A DNA stretch of 64,000 nucleotides, taken from the NCBI RefSeq assembly GCF_902686445.1, contig NC_062213.1, positions 8,305,241 through 8,369,240 on the forward strand, given 5' to 3'. Source of the stretch: Sciurus carolinensis. Lineage: Eukaryota > Chordata > Mammalia > Rodentia > Sciuridae. Positions 46,787 through 59,830 of this stretch are shown here, one piece after another. The notes under the pieces were generated by a model. That model made no database searches. It was given only the letters and a program-made list of their open reading frames with translations, and was not told the DNA's origin. Position 1 is the stretch's first letter; each line of letters starts with the position of its first letter. The position numbers and the translations under genes were made by a program.

Positions 46787-48175
46787 TGTCTTGTCTAATT
46801 AAAAAAAAAGTCATAGCTCAGACAGGGCAGATAGAAGTCTTCCTAGGACTGACATGCCCAAAGACTATAATCAGAGTGCCTGTCAGAAACCTCAGTAGGG
46901 GCCAGGCCTACTGGCCATTGGACAACAGATTACAGTGTACAAAGGGTGAGAGATACTCTGGGTAGACCAGAACAGATACATTAGAGAAGTCTTTTCCAAA
47001 ATTGCTTTGGATATCCTGGGATTTGATTCATGCTTTGTGTCTATTTCTGCGTGTAATAGATTGAGTATGGAAGGAGCAATATGCATAAAAGTTGGCAAAC
47101 TTGTTTTGCTCATTTCCCAGCCTTTCCAGGTCATTGCTTATAAAACACTGGTATTTACAGTAAATATATTGTTTTAAATATTTACTGACCCTACTAAATT
47201 GTGTTTCCCTATGCAATAGTCATTTAATGACTTCATCCTCCAGTAAGTCGGTATGTGATTTGAAATAGCTTTTAGAGCTTAGGGGTTGTTTCAAAGAGTT
47301 AAAGGCAAAAGCAGGAAGTGAATAGCATTTTCAGCATTTCAGAGTGACCCTTGACAGAATATGAGATGTCTCTATCTTTACTTTGCAACCTTCAACTAAT
47401 TTTTAAAGCATTCTGACCTCATATTCCTTGTATGTAAATGAAAAGTTAAGAACTTAACTTCTTTTTCCTAGGGGACTCCACCCAATTATTTATTTTGTGT
47501 GTATTTGTGTGTGTCCATAGAGCATACTATTAAGCAAAGTAGTTCTGGGCTAAACTGCCTGGGCTCATTAGTAGAAGGGGCTTTGATTAGATAATCCAGA
47601 TAAGTTACTTAGCACACTACCTGACACCTAAGCACTTAGGAAATATCCCACTCTGCAAGCTCAGCTTAAATCTTCAGTCTAAATAGTTCCTTGATCTTGG
47701 CCCTTCTAGGTAAAGTTGATCTTCTCTTTGTGCCACAAATGTATCTAGTATTTACTAATGATAAATTGCTGTCACTAGTGCTGAATTTATCACTAATTTA
47801 TCTGCATGTCTACTTCCCCTCTCAGATTACAGGCCCCTTGAGAATAAAGATGGGTTTGTTCCTTTTCATAAGTTCATTGTCTAGCATGGTGAAATTTTAC
47901 TATTTTAAAATTTTGTCCTTTCCCCTTCTCAGGGGAAGATAATCCTGGAGCAAAAGTGACAAATAGGAATGTTGTAAAAAAAACTCTGGCCACATTCTCA
48001 AATCACTTTTTCCCCCTTGCCTTTTCACATTTTTTTCCATGTAAGAAAAGAAAGTAACAAAATGACTGCCAAATGAAGATAACTGTCTACTAAATATGAA
48101 TTAAGATGCTATGATCAGAAACTCTGTAAAGGTAACATAGTGACACTATAAAAAAATGATGTTCTTGATATTAAA
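46787..48175. other. Intron, little identified
   Basis: A probable L2 tail lies at 47815-47890 ('gattacaggccccttgagaa'). Nothing else was recognised. Confidence 0.4.
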
Positions 48176-48179
48176 AGCC

Positions 48180-48370
48180 CTGGTTCATATATAGCCCTAC
48201 TACCTTCTAGCCATATGACAATGAGAAAGCTCTGTTTTCTCTTTGATTCTACAAAGTGGGGTTTATTACTATTTGATGGTAGTGGTTAATATGCGATAAT
48301 ATTCTTAAAATGCTAGCACTATACCTAGTAAATAGAGACTACTCAAATATTTCCTGAATAGAGTTGGTTT
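48180..48370 (+). repeat. MIR SINE relic
   Basis: 'agccctactaccttctagcc', 'atatgacaatgagaaagctc' and 'tagcactatacctagtaaat' follow MIR order. Confidence 0.7.
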
Positions 48371-49795
48371 CAATTAATATTATACCCTATAAATTTCAGA
48401 AAAGGTCAGCTTATTTTACCATGTACAACAGATTACTGCTAGAGGTATTGTTCAAATTAGTTGATACTCTGGTTTTATCTTGGAAAACAGAACTTAAAAG
48501 GTGACAATTGCCTTACTTCCATCATGTTAATGTGGGGAGAGTAATGAAGATCAAATGGCAAAGGCATATTGACAATTCAGTTGCATAGTTGTTTTCTGAA
48601 CACATAAAGGTAGACCTTTACTTCATGCTACTCTCCTTAAGGCAGTTAAGGCAGTGAGAACTCAAGACATGCACGGGAAGCTTTACCACCACTTGGGCTA
48701 TCACTCCCTTTATGTGAATGTTTTGTCCAAAACATTTCCCAGTAATCATGTTATAAAGCAGCTCTTAAAATCCCCGCCTCCTAATTTCTCTCCCTGTTCT
48801 CACTGCTGAATAAACATTTTCTTCCAGCCTTGTTTTGTGTTTTCCTCATTTTATCTTTTCTAAGTCTAACAATTAGTGATTGAATTCAGCTACAATGTAG
48901 CAGAAACCTACAAGTAGAGGCTTAAGCAAGACAGGTTTGTATTTTAAACTCTTATGTGGAGTTCCGAAGGTGGTTTTGGGTATTGCCACCATTACAGCCT
49001 TAATAACGACTGCAGGAGGAAGGCCAGAAGTCTTGCCTGCATTACAAGTTCAGGAACTTCCAGCTTGTCTCATTGCCACAGTTATATCGTGTGGCTGTCC
49101 AGTAGCTGCAGCAGAGGCCAAGAAACAAAGTTCTTTTGCTGGTCACATTGTCACTTGGAGCAAAATCAGTTTGGCTTGGGTCACTGTGCTCTAACAGACT
49201 TCTTTAGGGATTCAAGTAGCTATTTCTCACAGAAGATTTCCTATAAAGCTGAAAAACTTCACTGGGACATGTCTGGAGACAGTGGGGCTATTAGCTAGGA
49301 ATCTTGGTGGCATGGCACACGGAAGTAATATAAGTAAACCTACCAGCACCATCCTGTGCCTCCAGACTCAAGATGCCAGATAAAGCATAACAAACACACA
49401 GCTGACTGCATAAGAAAAGGAAGGATATTCCAGCTGCCAGAATTGAAGAGAAAACAGCCAGAGTGGTAAACTTAGGAGCTAAAACCACACCGACCCTGAG
49501 GGATGATAGTCTTGTCTCTGAGCCTCACCAGTGGACTCTTGAGATTTTTATAGCAACAGATAGGGTCCAGCACAATAGAGAAGCCAGTACTGATGTTTCT
49601 GTACAAAGCCAACATCAAGGTGCTACAGCCTACAGCCTCATGAAAGGGGGTAAGCAGAATTCTACACACTGGCCGAGGAAGCTGCCAAGGTGTCTGAACT
49701 TTTGAAGTGGAGGAAGGATTTTGATGAGCAAGAGCTGACATTCACATGAGATTTGCTCTCAGGAGTAGCCATTCTTGGCTTAAAAATTACTGTGA
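48371..49795. other. Unassigned stretch, higher GC at 48,900-49,760
   Basis: The 48,900-49,760 part is less AT-rich than its neighbours and holds overlapping + frames of 85 and 114 codons and another of 80 codons. I recognise no protein in these, and they have no shared splice structure. It may be a diverged DNA transposon or LTR I cannot name, or an eroded processed pseudogene. Confidence 0.35.
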
Positions 49796-49800
49796 AACCC

Positions 49801-50006
49801 GCAGGGTGCGGTGGCACACACCTGTAATCCCAATAACTTGGGAGGCTGAGTCATGAGAATTGCAAATTCAAAGCCAGCCTTAGTAACCTTAGTGAGACCC
49901 GAGGAACTTAGGGAGAACCTGTCTCAAAATAAAAAGTGGACTGTGGAAGTGGCTTAGTAGTTGAACATCCCTGGGTTCAATCCCTGGTACCAAAAACAGA
50001 AAAAAT
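49801..50006 (+). mobile_element. Dimeric B1-dID SINE
   Basis: The B1 half ('gcagggtgcggtggcacaca', 'cctgtaatcccaataactt') is joined through an A-rich linker to an ID half ('gactgtggaagtggcttag', 'catccctgggttcaatccc'). It is a well-preserved squirrel-type dimer. Confidence 0.92.
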
Positions 50007-51000
50007 TGTGAACTGCCTAATGTTTTGGGCACATTAAGTAAAGCAGTAAGACAAGTGTCTTCTTGGTGCCTCTATTATAAAGTCATTGGGTAAAAAGATT
50101 GATTGATGTATATCTCAGGCATGTTGGAAAATAACTTGAAACAACAGAAGGAGTAAGACTAGCACAGAAGAGGTAGAAACTGAAAGCAACACACGGGAGA
50201 TCCAGTTACATGGACTGAGGGGTTCAAAAAGAACACACCTAAGTTATGAGCAAAGTTAGTTTCTTATGTTCTTGGGGCAAGGGACTGGGGCATTGCTGTT
50301 AGCCATTAAACTAGAAAATTTTTAACTTCACCATTAGAGGTGCATTTTTCAAATCATTTACCAATAAAAAATTTCTGATACTTGTTATGTACATTATTAC
50401 AGCTTCGTAGGTTGGTCAAGATACAACACTACCTTGAATAGTTTCCACTGAGATAGAGTCTTGAATTTGGATGCTAGTTCTTGATCAGGATGCTATCAGG
50501 ACCTAAGTAATGACTTTATATGAATAATACACATGTGTCATACTGTATATGCTGGAATATTTAAATGTTAACATTTAACAGCTATATTAGAGACCATAAT
50601 TAGTTAAGAAGTTTCCACAATTGGACAAAGACATCAGGAATTATTTTTCCCTATGGGAACAACATAACAGTGGCTTATACTGTTAAGGCTTACTTCTGAG
50701 ACGTAGGCTGTCCAGGTGTTCAGTAGAGTAACTCCAGAGGTCAGTGGGACCTGGGCCCGTCTCATTCTTGTATGGTCCATAATCTTTACCATGTGACTTC
50801 TGTCTTCATCATCAAAAAATGACTGCTACAGTGCTCATGTTCCAGATAATAAGGAAGAAGGGACCAGGACCAAAAGATAACACTCCAAATGTGATGGCAA
50901 AAGAAGGATTTTCCAGGGGAAAATGAGATTTTGAAAGAAATGTTGAATTTCCCTTGGAATCAAATTTGCCCAATGAAATACAAAAATGCAGGAATAAATG
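50007..51000. other. Intron, nothing identified
   Basis: No exon or repeat was confidently recognised; the right end may already be L1-derived. Confidence 0.4.
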
Positions 51001-53011
51001 AAGAACAATGGAGATGAAGAGCAATGGTAAATGAGAAAATTTTAATCAATGAGTAAATAGTGGCTGTTTAAAAATACTTAGGGAATTAAAGTGTAATGTG
51101 CAATTACAAAGGACAGGAGGAGGATCAATGAAACTGGTGTTCTCAGTTTCTGGCATTAGTGGGAAAATTCACATTAGACTATGAAGTCAAGCATGCCTGT
51201 TACACCTCTTAAGTACTAAAATAATAGGATGTGTCTCTAATGATTTAGTAGGAGTAAAATCATTTAAAAGAAAGCAAAAATCAAAATGGGTCAAATCTAA
51301 AGTTGAAAACTATACACTTCACAAATGATTAATTACTTGAATCAAAGTTAAAAATAGCCTGAGCTACCCAACTAAACACTGCTTAGAAGAAGAGATACAT
51401 TATGAATATTATAGAACATACCATTTGAAAGTAAATGCCTGGGAAAAGATAGATTAAGCAAACAATAACCAAGTAAAAACACTGATTGGGGTATTATCAG
51501 GCAGAGATTGAAGGCCAAAATAATTATTAGAGGACATCTTAATAGAATCCATTCAAAATATAAGGACCCTAAGTCTGTGCCAAAAACATTTAAAATATAT
51601 AAAAATGACAGGAGAAATTTCTAGCCACAGTTGGAGAAGTCCACACATAGACAATCTGAAAATTAGCAGTTGGCTATGCTTCAATTAACAAGGAATTCAC
51701 ATTTTCTTCAAGTAAACATAAATCATTTACCAAAGTTGACCCTATGCTGACTCATAAAGCGAACTAGAAATTTCAATAGATAAAAGCATTCATAATTTGT
51801 CTTTAACAGTGAATACTAGAAACAAGTTAGAAACCTATAACAAAGAGATGACAAATTTCCAGCTACTTGGGAATTATATGATTTCAAAATAGTTCCTGGG
51901 TCAAAGAATAAAAACAAGATATTTTGAAGTGAACAATGAAGGAAAAAAGAAAATAAGATGACAAAAGTGAATTGCAGCTACAGTAGTGAATGAAAGAAAA
52001 GGCAAACAGCTTCAAATGCATAGTAAAAAGGAAGGCTGAAAGTCAAAGTCAGAAATAGATAACATACCTTAAAGCCAACAAAGCCAAAAGGTTGATTCTT
52101 GGGCCTTTGATATCAGTAATAACCTCTACTGTTTTACTGTTTAACATTGTGCTTGAGATCCTTGCAAGAGAACAAAGCCTGAAATAAAAAGGCGTCTGGT
52201 TTAAAAAGGAGGCAATAATGCTTCACAGACAACTGGCTATGTGCATGGAAAATTCAAAAGAATCTTCAAATGGTGTTTAATAAGTTTATCAATGTCACTG
52301 AATACAAAGTCAATATATAAAAATGTTCTATCAGGAACAAATTGAAATTGTTAAGTGATACCATATAAACTAGCATACATTTTCAACTGTACAGAAAAAA
52401 TTTTAAAGAAAATGTCAAGAAATTCTAAAATATCTAAATAAATGTATAGATATTCCCACATTCATGATTTAAAAAACAATTTTGTAATTTAGATCAGTTC
52501 AATATGATACCAAGAGCCAAACAGTATATTGGAGAAATTAACAAGCTGTTAGAAATGCAAGGAAGGACCTATCAAAAGTAAACATGAACAACAAAACTGA
52601 ATTTTCCAACAGATATAAAGACCTGAGATTATAATGTTGATTAGCATAGGGATAGACAGATCCAAGTAACAATAGGCTAGTACAGATCAACATGTTAAGG
52701 TCAACCAATTTATGAAAAAGCTATATTTGGCAATGGTGCAATAAGTAGAGGAACATATTGTGTGGGGGGAATTCTCAAGACCCCTTTCTTCACACCATAC
52801 ATACAGAAAATTCCTTGTGAAATAAGCTCCAAATGTGAATGAAGATGATAGAGTGCCTTTATGGTTTGGCAATCATTCAAAGAACATATATCATAAAGGA
52901 AAAATTAAAAACTAAGGCAGTGATAGAATCAGGATAGAGGTTACCACTCTCCTGGCAAGAGTCAATTGAAAAAACAGTAACAGGAAAGAACATACAGGAA
53001 AAGATTGATGA

Positions 53012-53563
53012 TGATGAATTGTAGGTATCCACTTGACTGGAATAAGGAGAACCTAGAAACCAGGTAAAATTATTTTAAGGTGTGTCTGTGAGGGTATTTG
53101 CAGAGATTGGTTTGTGTATCTCAGTGGACTAGGTGAGGAAGCCCTGTCCTCTGGGTAATCCAGCACCATCCAATGAGCCAGGTTCCCAAAGAGAACAGAA
53201 ATAAAAGAGGTGAATATGCCCATATACTGATTGGAATATGCTTGTCCTCTCCTGTCCTTGCACATCAGGACTCCAGGTTCTCCAGCATTTGGACAACATT
53301 GCTTAACCAGCATCCCCTCCTGCCTTGGGTTCTCAGGCCATTGGTGTGGGGCTAAGGGTTACTCCATTGGCTTCCCTGATTCTGAGGCATTTGGACTTGA
53401 ACTGAGCTGACTTTCAGTATTGCATCTTGCAGATGGCCTCTTGTTAAGACCTCTCAGCCTTCATAATCACGTGAACCAATTCCTCTAATAAATCCCCTTT
53501 CATGTATCTATAGATAAAGACACCCATTTGATTCTACCTCTCTGTAGAACCCTAACAAATACA
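53012..53563 (+). mobile_element. ERVL LTR (MLT2-like)
   Basis: TG...CA ends with 'tgatgaattgtaggtatcc', 'acttgactggaat', 'gtgtctgtgagggtatttgc', 'ttcataatcacgtgaaccaa', 'ttcctctaataaatcccc' (polyadenylation signal) and 'gtagaaccctaacaaataca' give nearly complete MLT2 order. It is the sense counterpart of 26019-26413. Confidence 0.8.
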
Positions 53564-54097
53564 GGCTATAATTAAGTTTTTTTTTTTTTTTTAATTATAG
53601 ACTATTGAGAATTTACATGGATAAATTTGAGATTTTAGGATTCGTTTTAATATATTGGCTGCCAAAGTGAGCACTGATACTATATTTTAAGTGTGTGTTG
53701 ACATATGTATATTATTAAGTAAATCTGAACCTGTCTTTAAAAATCTGCCCCAAGCAATCAACCAGATGTAGATGGCTTGTAATATGGCATATCAAACCTT
53801 CAAACACCAAAGCATCTTAAAATCTGTTCTAGAGAAGGGGGGGGGGGGAAGGAAAGTTCAACTTTGACCCTAAAATCAAACAGGTATGAATAGAAGAACA
53901 AATTGTAGGCCAGACTCTCTTAGGAACATGGATAAAATGTCCTAGTATTAAAATTTCAAATTCACAACTTAAGATACACTATGACTAAGGAAGGTTGAGT
54001 GCCAGAAGAGGAGGGTGGTTTAACTTTGGAAAGCCTATCCATATGTGTGTCACACCAGCAGATTCAGGAGAAACCCATAATACCATCTCAATGGTAA

Positions 54098-54123
54098 TAT
54101 CGTCCCTGAATGCAGGGACGATA
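54098..54123. repeat. Perfect 11-bp hairpin
   Basis: TATCGTCCCTG and CAGGGACGATA form a perfect stem around the loop AATG. It carries two CpGs inside an otherwise AT-rich L1 relic and has no T-run, so it is not a bacterial-style terminator. Confidence 0.9.
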
Positions 54124-54347
54124 AAATTCAATAGTCACGTCCACTGGTGATTTTACAAAATGAAGCATTCTCTTAATAGCAAGGAACTTCCTTATTATGA
54201 TAGATAGCTTACGAGAATCCCTTAGCTGGCATCACAAGTTAATGATACAGTTTTAGAGATGTTTCAGAGAGCAGTAAGACCAGAATGACTACTGTACATC
54301 AATTCCATGTTGCAATGGAGATCCTGGCCACGCAATAGGACTACAGG

Positions 54348-54394
54348 AGGAAAGGAGATAAGGACAGGAAAGGAGATAAGGACTGGAAAGGGAA
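54348..54394 (+). repeat. 17-18 bp tandem repeat
   Basis: The unit 'ggaaaggagataaggac' occurs twice in full with a partial third copy. Confidence 0.85.
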
Positions 54395-54889
54395 ATGCCA
54401 TCAGAGGGCAAGGTAATTGTTTATTTGAAAGTCCAAGGGACATATATAACTAAAAAGAATGAACTAAAAAAAAAAAAAAAAGTCCAAGGAAAACTTCACA
54501 GTATTATATAATTCAATTGGGGGTTGAGATTTTGGGCATAAAGGGCCAATATATAAGAATCAATATTGTTCCTTTCATCTTATTTGAAAGTACTATTTAA
54601 TAAAAGTACATTTCATTCATAATAAAAGGTATAAGAGACCTAATAATTTATCCAACAGAATTGTGTAATAAATAAATAAATGGAGCAGCACTTCATATTT
54701 GGAGATGAGAAAAATTGGTATATTAAAGCATAATTTCTCCCAAAATAATTACAAATTCAACTGAAGTTCCAATCAAATTTTCAGTAGAATTTTTCATGGA
54801 ACCTAAAATCCTAACCCTACATTAACATGGAAAGACAAAGAGTCAAGACATTTTTTTTTTTAAATTAGGAAGAATTAAGTATATGTGGA

Positions 54890-55256
54890 ACATAACAGCT
54901 TTTCAGCCTTGTGACCCAAGTACCTGACATAAGCAACTTAGAGGAGAAAGATTCATCTTGACTCATCCTTTCAGAGGTCTCAGTCCACCTTCCAGGGCTC
55001 CATTGCTTTGGGCCTGAGGTGAGGCAGAATATAGCAGAAAGCAGTGGCAGAAGAAAGTTGCTGAGCTCCTGGCAGCCTGTAATCAGAACAGGACACTCTC
55101 CCAGCATCCTCTCTCCTCTAGCAAGGCCACATCTAAAACTTCAACCACCACCTGCTGATGTCATCAGATTATTAAGGTATCAATGGATGAACCTACTGAT
55201 GAGGACCAAGCCCTCAACACATAAGCCTTTGGAGGACATTCCAGATCCAGAATATG
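54890..55256 (-). mobile_element. MaLR-type LTR
   Basis: 'gtgacccaagtacctgacat', 'ggctccattgctttgggcc', 'gaggtgaggcagaatatag' and 'acattccagatccagaata' give antisense MaLR order similar to 31902-32264. It interrupts the sense-strand L1M. Confidence 0.75.
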
Positions 55257-55970
55257 AGAGGAGGGTGGGGATTCCTGTCATACCATAGTGGAACTCACTG
55301 TAAAACTATAATGATAAAACAGCCCTAGTGGTGCAAGGATAGGAATACAGAGCTATTTTTGAAGAAAAAGATGTATGAGAACCTAGTATGATACAGCATG
55401 GGGAAATGAATGACTTAAATAGATGGCACTAGGACAAATGCATGCCCATGTGGCAAAAAATTATGTACCGTATGCAAAAAATGGATGGATCAAAGACAAG
55501 GGGGAGGAGGAAACATCTTCAATACAAGAGGGAAAATTGCATGCCATGTAAGAAAGGAGTTGTTGAATGTGAAAAAAAGTAAAAACTAAAGAAAAATATT
55601 TACATCCTGACTATATTAAAGTTAAGAAACTTAGTATGACAGAAGACACTGAATATTAGGCAAGCCATGACTTGCAAGGTACTTAAAATTTGTCCACCAG
55701 TAAGTGACCAAAGAAGGGTCCAGATTTCAGAAACAACTAATTAAGGGGTAGTAAAAAGCAACATGAGAGAGAACCAAAGGATTAATTGGTCCAAACATGC
55801 TTTAGCTCACTAGTAGTCAAGAAAATGTCAGTATAATTAGACACCATTTCACAGATAATACCCAGGATTGGCAAAGATGTTGAGAAAATTCATTCATACT
55901 TTTTTCAGTGACTTTAGTGAAGTTGAAATTACATACTGCTTATAACAGCAGTTCAACATCTGTCTTTTTA

Positions 55971-56740
55971 CAAAACTAAAGCTGTGCGTCATGTTTAGGT
56001 TTAGAAATTAAGACAGCACTTTCAAGCGCTCATAGCAAGAGACAGAGGCTGAATTGCTTTTTCCAAAAGCTGGAAAATTACCCTGCTTTTATTGTAAGAC
56101 AAATCTTAGCTGTAGATAGCAAAAAGAAACTCCAATATTTTGCTTTAAACTCAGCTACATTTGAAGGTAATAGCAGTAAATGCAGTTTGTAAATAACTTC
56201 AGTCTCTTATATGGGTTGTATTTTGACTTTCTACAATTATCTAAGCCTTGTTCCATAACCTTGACATTCATACAAAGATTACAGGTCAGATTAGAAAGTA
56301 TGTGTAGTAAAACAATTTGACAAAATTCCTTTCTATTTGTAAGAAATGACAGAGCTATTTGTTGCTTATGGCAGAGTGCATGTGAGACTCAAATTTAATA
56401 TATTGAGACCTTTGCTTTAATACATAAATACCTAACGAACATTTTATATTTAGTTAACTAGATCCTAAGTTGTTTTCCTATTAGGAAAAGCTCAGGTTTT
56501 TATAACTCTGCTTCTAAATAAATAATTTCTGGGTTCTAGTAATTAGCATTATAAACTGGTTTCCTTTTAAAGGAAATACATATACTGGATTCTGTTTTTC
56601 TAAATTTATTTCTGAAAGAAGGTACCTTTGTTTCAACAATATATCACTTTTGAATGCAATTTCAAAAGTGCAAGAATGTTTTCTCACATCAGTATTTTAA
56701 ATAGCGAGCAAAAAATGCAACTTCCATGACTAGCACTGGT
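55971..56740. other. AT-rich intron, nothing identified
   Basis: No exon or repeat was recognised. Confidence 0.4.
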
Positions 56741-57585
56741 GTCTTCAGTCAAATTCAGTCCCTGGCCTGGGACCTAAAAATGGTTTTGATGTGTGTGCAT
56801 GCAAGGGTTGACTTAGCAGATTCCACATGGTCACACCCTGCCTGTGCCAAAGAGGTCTGGCTCTGAGCCAGCTCCTGAGAGATCTCTAAGCCCTTGGAAT
56901 GTCCTGCCTGATATAGGTGCCTGTGCTGACCTTGGTGAGGCCTTGGATCACACCACATAGTTTATGCTAATCAGGAGTTTTGGTGGGGGCATTGTACTGG
57001 GCACATCAGCTTAACTGCTAGGAGACTGAAAGCTGAGTAATTGCAGCCAGGTGGGCTCGCCATGCTCCTGTGACTGACCCACCATAAGAACCCTGGACCC
57101 TAGGTCTTGGCTTGCTGGTTAACAATATTCCATACCAGCCCTGCATCATTTTGGAAGGATTAAATATTACCCATGATACTACTCTGAGTGATGACAAATT
57201 TAGAGCTTGCTCCGGGTGTCTCTCAGACTCTTCCCTGAATACCTCTTACCTTTGCTGATTTTTGTTTTGGAGGGGGGCTGGGAAGGGGAACACTGGAAAT
57301 TGAACTCAGGGGCACTCAACCACTGAGCCACATCCCCAGCCCTAATTTGTATTTTATTTAAAGACAGGGTCTCACTGAGTTGCTTAGTGCCTCACTTTTT
57401 GCTGAGTTTGGCTTTGAATTTGCGATCCTCCTACCTCAGCATCCCATGCTGCTGGGACCTTTGCTGATTTTTAAGCTTTTTTTTTTTTTCTGTAATAAAC
57501 TGTAACTGTCAGAATAAGCATTTTTCCAAGTTCTCTTAGTCACTGACCTGCACAGTGGTCTCCAGGGCCCTGACATATAATTTAA
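56741..57585 (+). mobile_element. Probable ERVL-class LTR interrupted by a SINE
   Basis: GC-moderate sequence with LTR-like order, ending in 'ctgtaataaactgtaactgt' (AATAAA at about 57495) and 'cacagtggtctccagggccc' then 'tgaca'. The SINE at 57264-57456 splits it. The family was not identified and the left end is an estimate. Confidence 0.5.
57264..57456 (-). mobile_element. B1-dID SINE with perfect 16-bp target duplication
   Basis: The minus strand shows a 5'-shortened B1 half ('gggatgctgaggtaggagg', 'gagaccctgtcttta') and an ID half ('gggctggggatgtggctcag', 'gagttcaatttccagtg'). ACCTTTGCTGATTTTT is repeated exactly at 57248-57263 and 57457-57472, so the duplication is unmutated and the insertion is relatively young. 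Confidence 0.95.
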
Positions 57586-57589
57586 AGAA

Positions 57590-58150
57590 TCATTAAATTT
57601 GTATATAGAGAGAGATGCAGCTATACCACTCCTTGGTATTTATCTTAAAGAATTAATCATAGTATCATGATAGATGCATACCCATGTTTATACCTGCACA
57701 ATTCAAAATAGTCAAACTGTGGAGTCAACCTAAGTGTCCAACATTTTACAGGATAAAGAAAATGTGACACACAGACACACACATACCCATGCAAAATGGA
57801 GTTTTATTCAGTCATAAAGAAAAATGAAATGTCATTTGCTGGAAAATGGATGAAACTTGAAAACACTGTATTAAGTCAAATGAGCCAAACTCAGAAAGTC
57901 AGGGGTCCTATCTTTTCTCTCATGTGGAACTAGATAGGAAAAAGAAAGGTCATGTGGGGGTGGGGGACATGTGAAAATCAAGGGGAGATCAGTAGAGGAA
58001 AGGGATGGGGTAGGGAAGGAAGGGGGAGAAAGGAAAACTATTGGGAAATAATATGGATATGGTCTCTATATATGTATATGGTCTCCACTGCATATGTGTG
58101 TATATGTATGCATATTTGGTCCTTTACAGAAAACTCTGGCTAACCCCTGT
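57590..58150 (+). mobile_element. L1 3' end (ORF2 tail and 3' UTR)
   Basis: 'gcagctataccactccttgg', 'gtcaaactgtggagtcaacc', 'gttttattcagtcataaaga', 'ggaaaatggatgaaacttg', 'aactcagaaagtcaggggtc' and a G-rich 3' UTR are the sense-strand L1 end. It is 5'-truncated. Sequence to about 58330 has further L1M-like words. Confidence 0.85.
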
Positions 58151-58330
58151 AGAAATGTAATGAATAAATAGTCTATTTTTATACATTGAAATAAGAGCTA
58201 GAATGGAGGGATATTAATATGAATAAATTTCAAACTATTTCATACAGGATTAAAGTGACAAAAGTATAGTACAGCATGATGCCATTTATGTAACTGAAAA
58301 GCAGAACTATTAAGAATAAATGAGTATGCA

Positions 58331-59305
58331 TGAAAAATTTTAAAATCACACTTAAAACGATAGTTTAAGGATGTCCACAAAATTTAGAGCAAGGAGCTTG
58401 GAGATGGATGGGATGAAAGGTAAAGTTTATTTGCAACTTTTTTTTCTTAAAAAGAGCTGCAAGGGTAAGAGCAGACCTTGAAAACAAATGAAAGGAAGTT
58501 AGTATTTCCATAAATCCATTTAGCTCAGAGTTATGGAATGACTGAGCTAAAGATCTCAGTTGCTTCAAACAAACTCCTCGTATTTTAAGTTAGAAACAGG
58601 ACTTGGTAAGTGAATTGCCCAGGGTCTTCCTGAATTCTTGTTCAATTAAAGAGGCCATTCTGTAGAAGGTATTTTAGTGCTGACTGACTGGATTATTTGA
58701 ACTGTGGAAACTTAGAAGTGATTATTGCGGTTTAAAGAAATAAGGATATCAGAGCTATGCCATATATTTTAGAAACATGTCAAGTCCTCTTTCAATTTGT
58801 GAGTCTTTAAATTAAGAACACTGATAGACTACCTGAGTAAAGAAGAAACTTACTTTTTGAGAACTCCAACAGCTGCTCTTTCTGTGTCTTCAGGAGTAAA
58901 GATCTACATCCTTAGGGTCTTTAGGCCCTTCAGACTTACAAGGGAGGCAACTTTTATCTTTTTTAATTTTTCTGTTTTTTGTAGCAGTCACTACAGAGCA
59001 CCCCAAGTTTAGCATCCACTGATATCTGGAAGATTTTAGGATATTAAACTTTAAGTACTATGGGGATCTTAAGTAATCAAATAAAACACACGTATATGTG
59101 CCTTGTAAAGTGTAAATTATGGTAAAAGTGGTATTACTAGTATTAACCACTCAGCTCAGATTTCTAGTTTATGAAGTTTAATAACGCTTTCTCTAACTAC
59201 ATTGTGGGAGTTACTAGGAAAAGGAAACACGACAATATCAAAAAACAAAACAAAAACCCAACTTTATAAATGTTGAAAAACCATGTAAATGAGTCTTATC
59301 AGAAG
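58331..59305. other. AT-rich intron, nothing identified
   Basis: No exon or repeat was recognised. Confidence 0.4.
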
Positions 59306-59309
59306 TATT

Positions 59310-59396
59310 GCGAGGCCTGGTGATATAGCTCAATGGTAGAGCGTTTGCTAGCGTGTGTGAGGCCCTGGGTTCAATTCTCAGCACCACAAAAAAGAA
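59310..59396 (+). mobile_element. ID-type SINE monomer
   Basis: 'gcctggtgatatagctcaat', 'ggtagagcgtttgctagcg' and 'gccctgggttcaattctc', then an A-rich tail. A 7-bp duplication AAGTATT (59303-59309 and 59397-59403) flanks it. Confidence 0.92.
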
Positions 59397-59619
59397 AAGT
59401 ATTCCTAGCTCCCTGACTGTGATGACACACTCACAAGGGCTAATTATTCCTATGAAGGGGGAAAAAGAAAACATCGCTCCTTGGTTTCCTGGACCAGAGG
59501 TGAGCTGAGTCAGCTGCAGTAGGGAAAAGTACCAGGTGTACCTCTTGTTCTTTGTAGCTCCTTTCACCTATATAAGCAAGAAAAAAAGGAAGAGGATATG
59601 ATTTCTACCCTTATTTTAA

Positions 59620-59830
59620 ATTCAACATTTATTAAGTACCATTTGTTGAGCATGTGATAGAGGGAGACTATGTGCTTAAATATATTGTTGTCGTCACATT
59701 TGCCTATAACAGTATTATCCCGTTTCTCATGTAAAAATTGAGATTCAGAGAAGTTGAATAACTTAAAATCTAATAGGACTTGAACTAGCATTTGAAAACA
59801 TACCTCTCTGGTTTCAAAACATGTGCTTCA
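59620..59830 (-). repeat. MIR SINE relic
   Basis: Antisense MIR: 'cgtttctcatgtaaaaattg', 'agattcagagaagttgaata', 'acttgaactagcatttg' and 'gtgcttcaccaccc'. Confidence 0.75.

Larger units (their letters stand above)
51000..55970 (+). mobile_element. Decayed L1M LINE broken by two LTRs
   Basis: AT/A-rich sense-strand sequence with L1 ORF2 landmarks: 'ttgtgcttgagatccttgc' with 'acaactggctatgtgcatgg' near 52150-52250, 'ggcactaggacaaatgcatg' near 55427, and 'agacaccatttcacagata' with 'attggcaaagatgttgag' near 55838-55885. Stops fill every frame. An MLT2-like LTR (53012-53563) and a MaLR LTR (54890-55256) interrupt it. The left boundary is uncertain. It lies in the same direction as the host intron. 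Confidence 0.7.
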
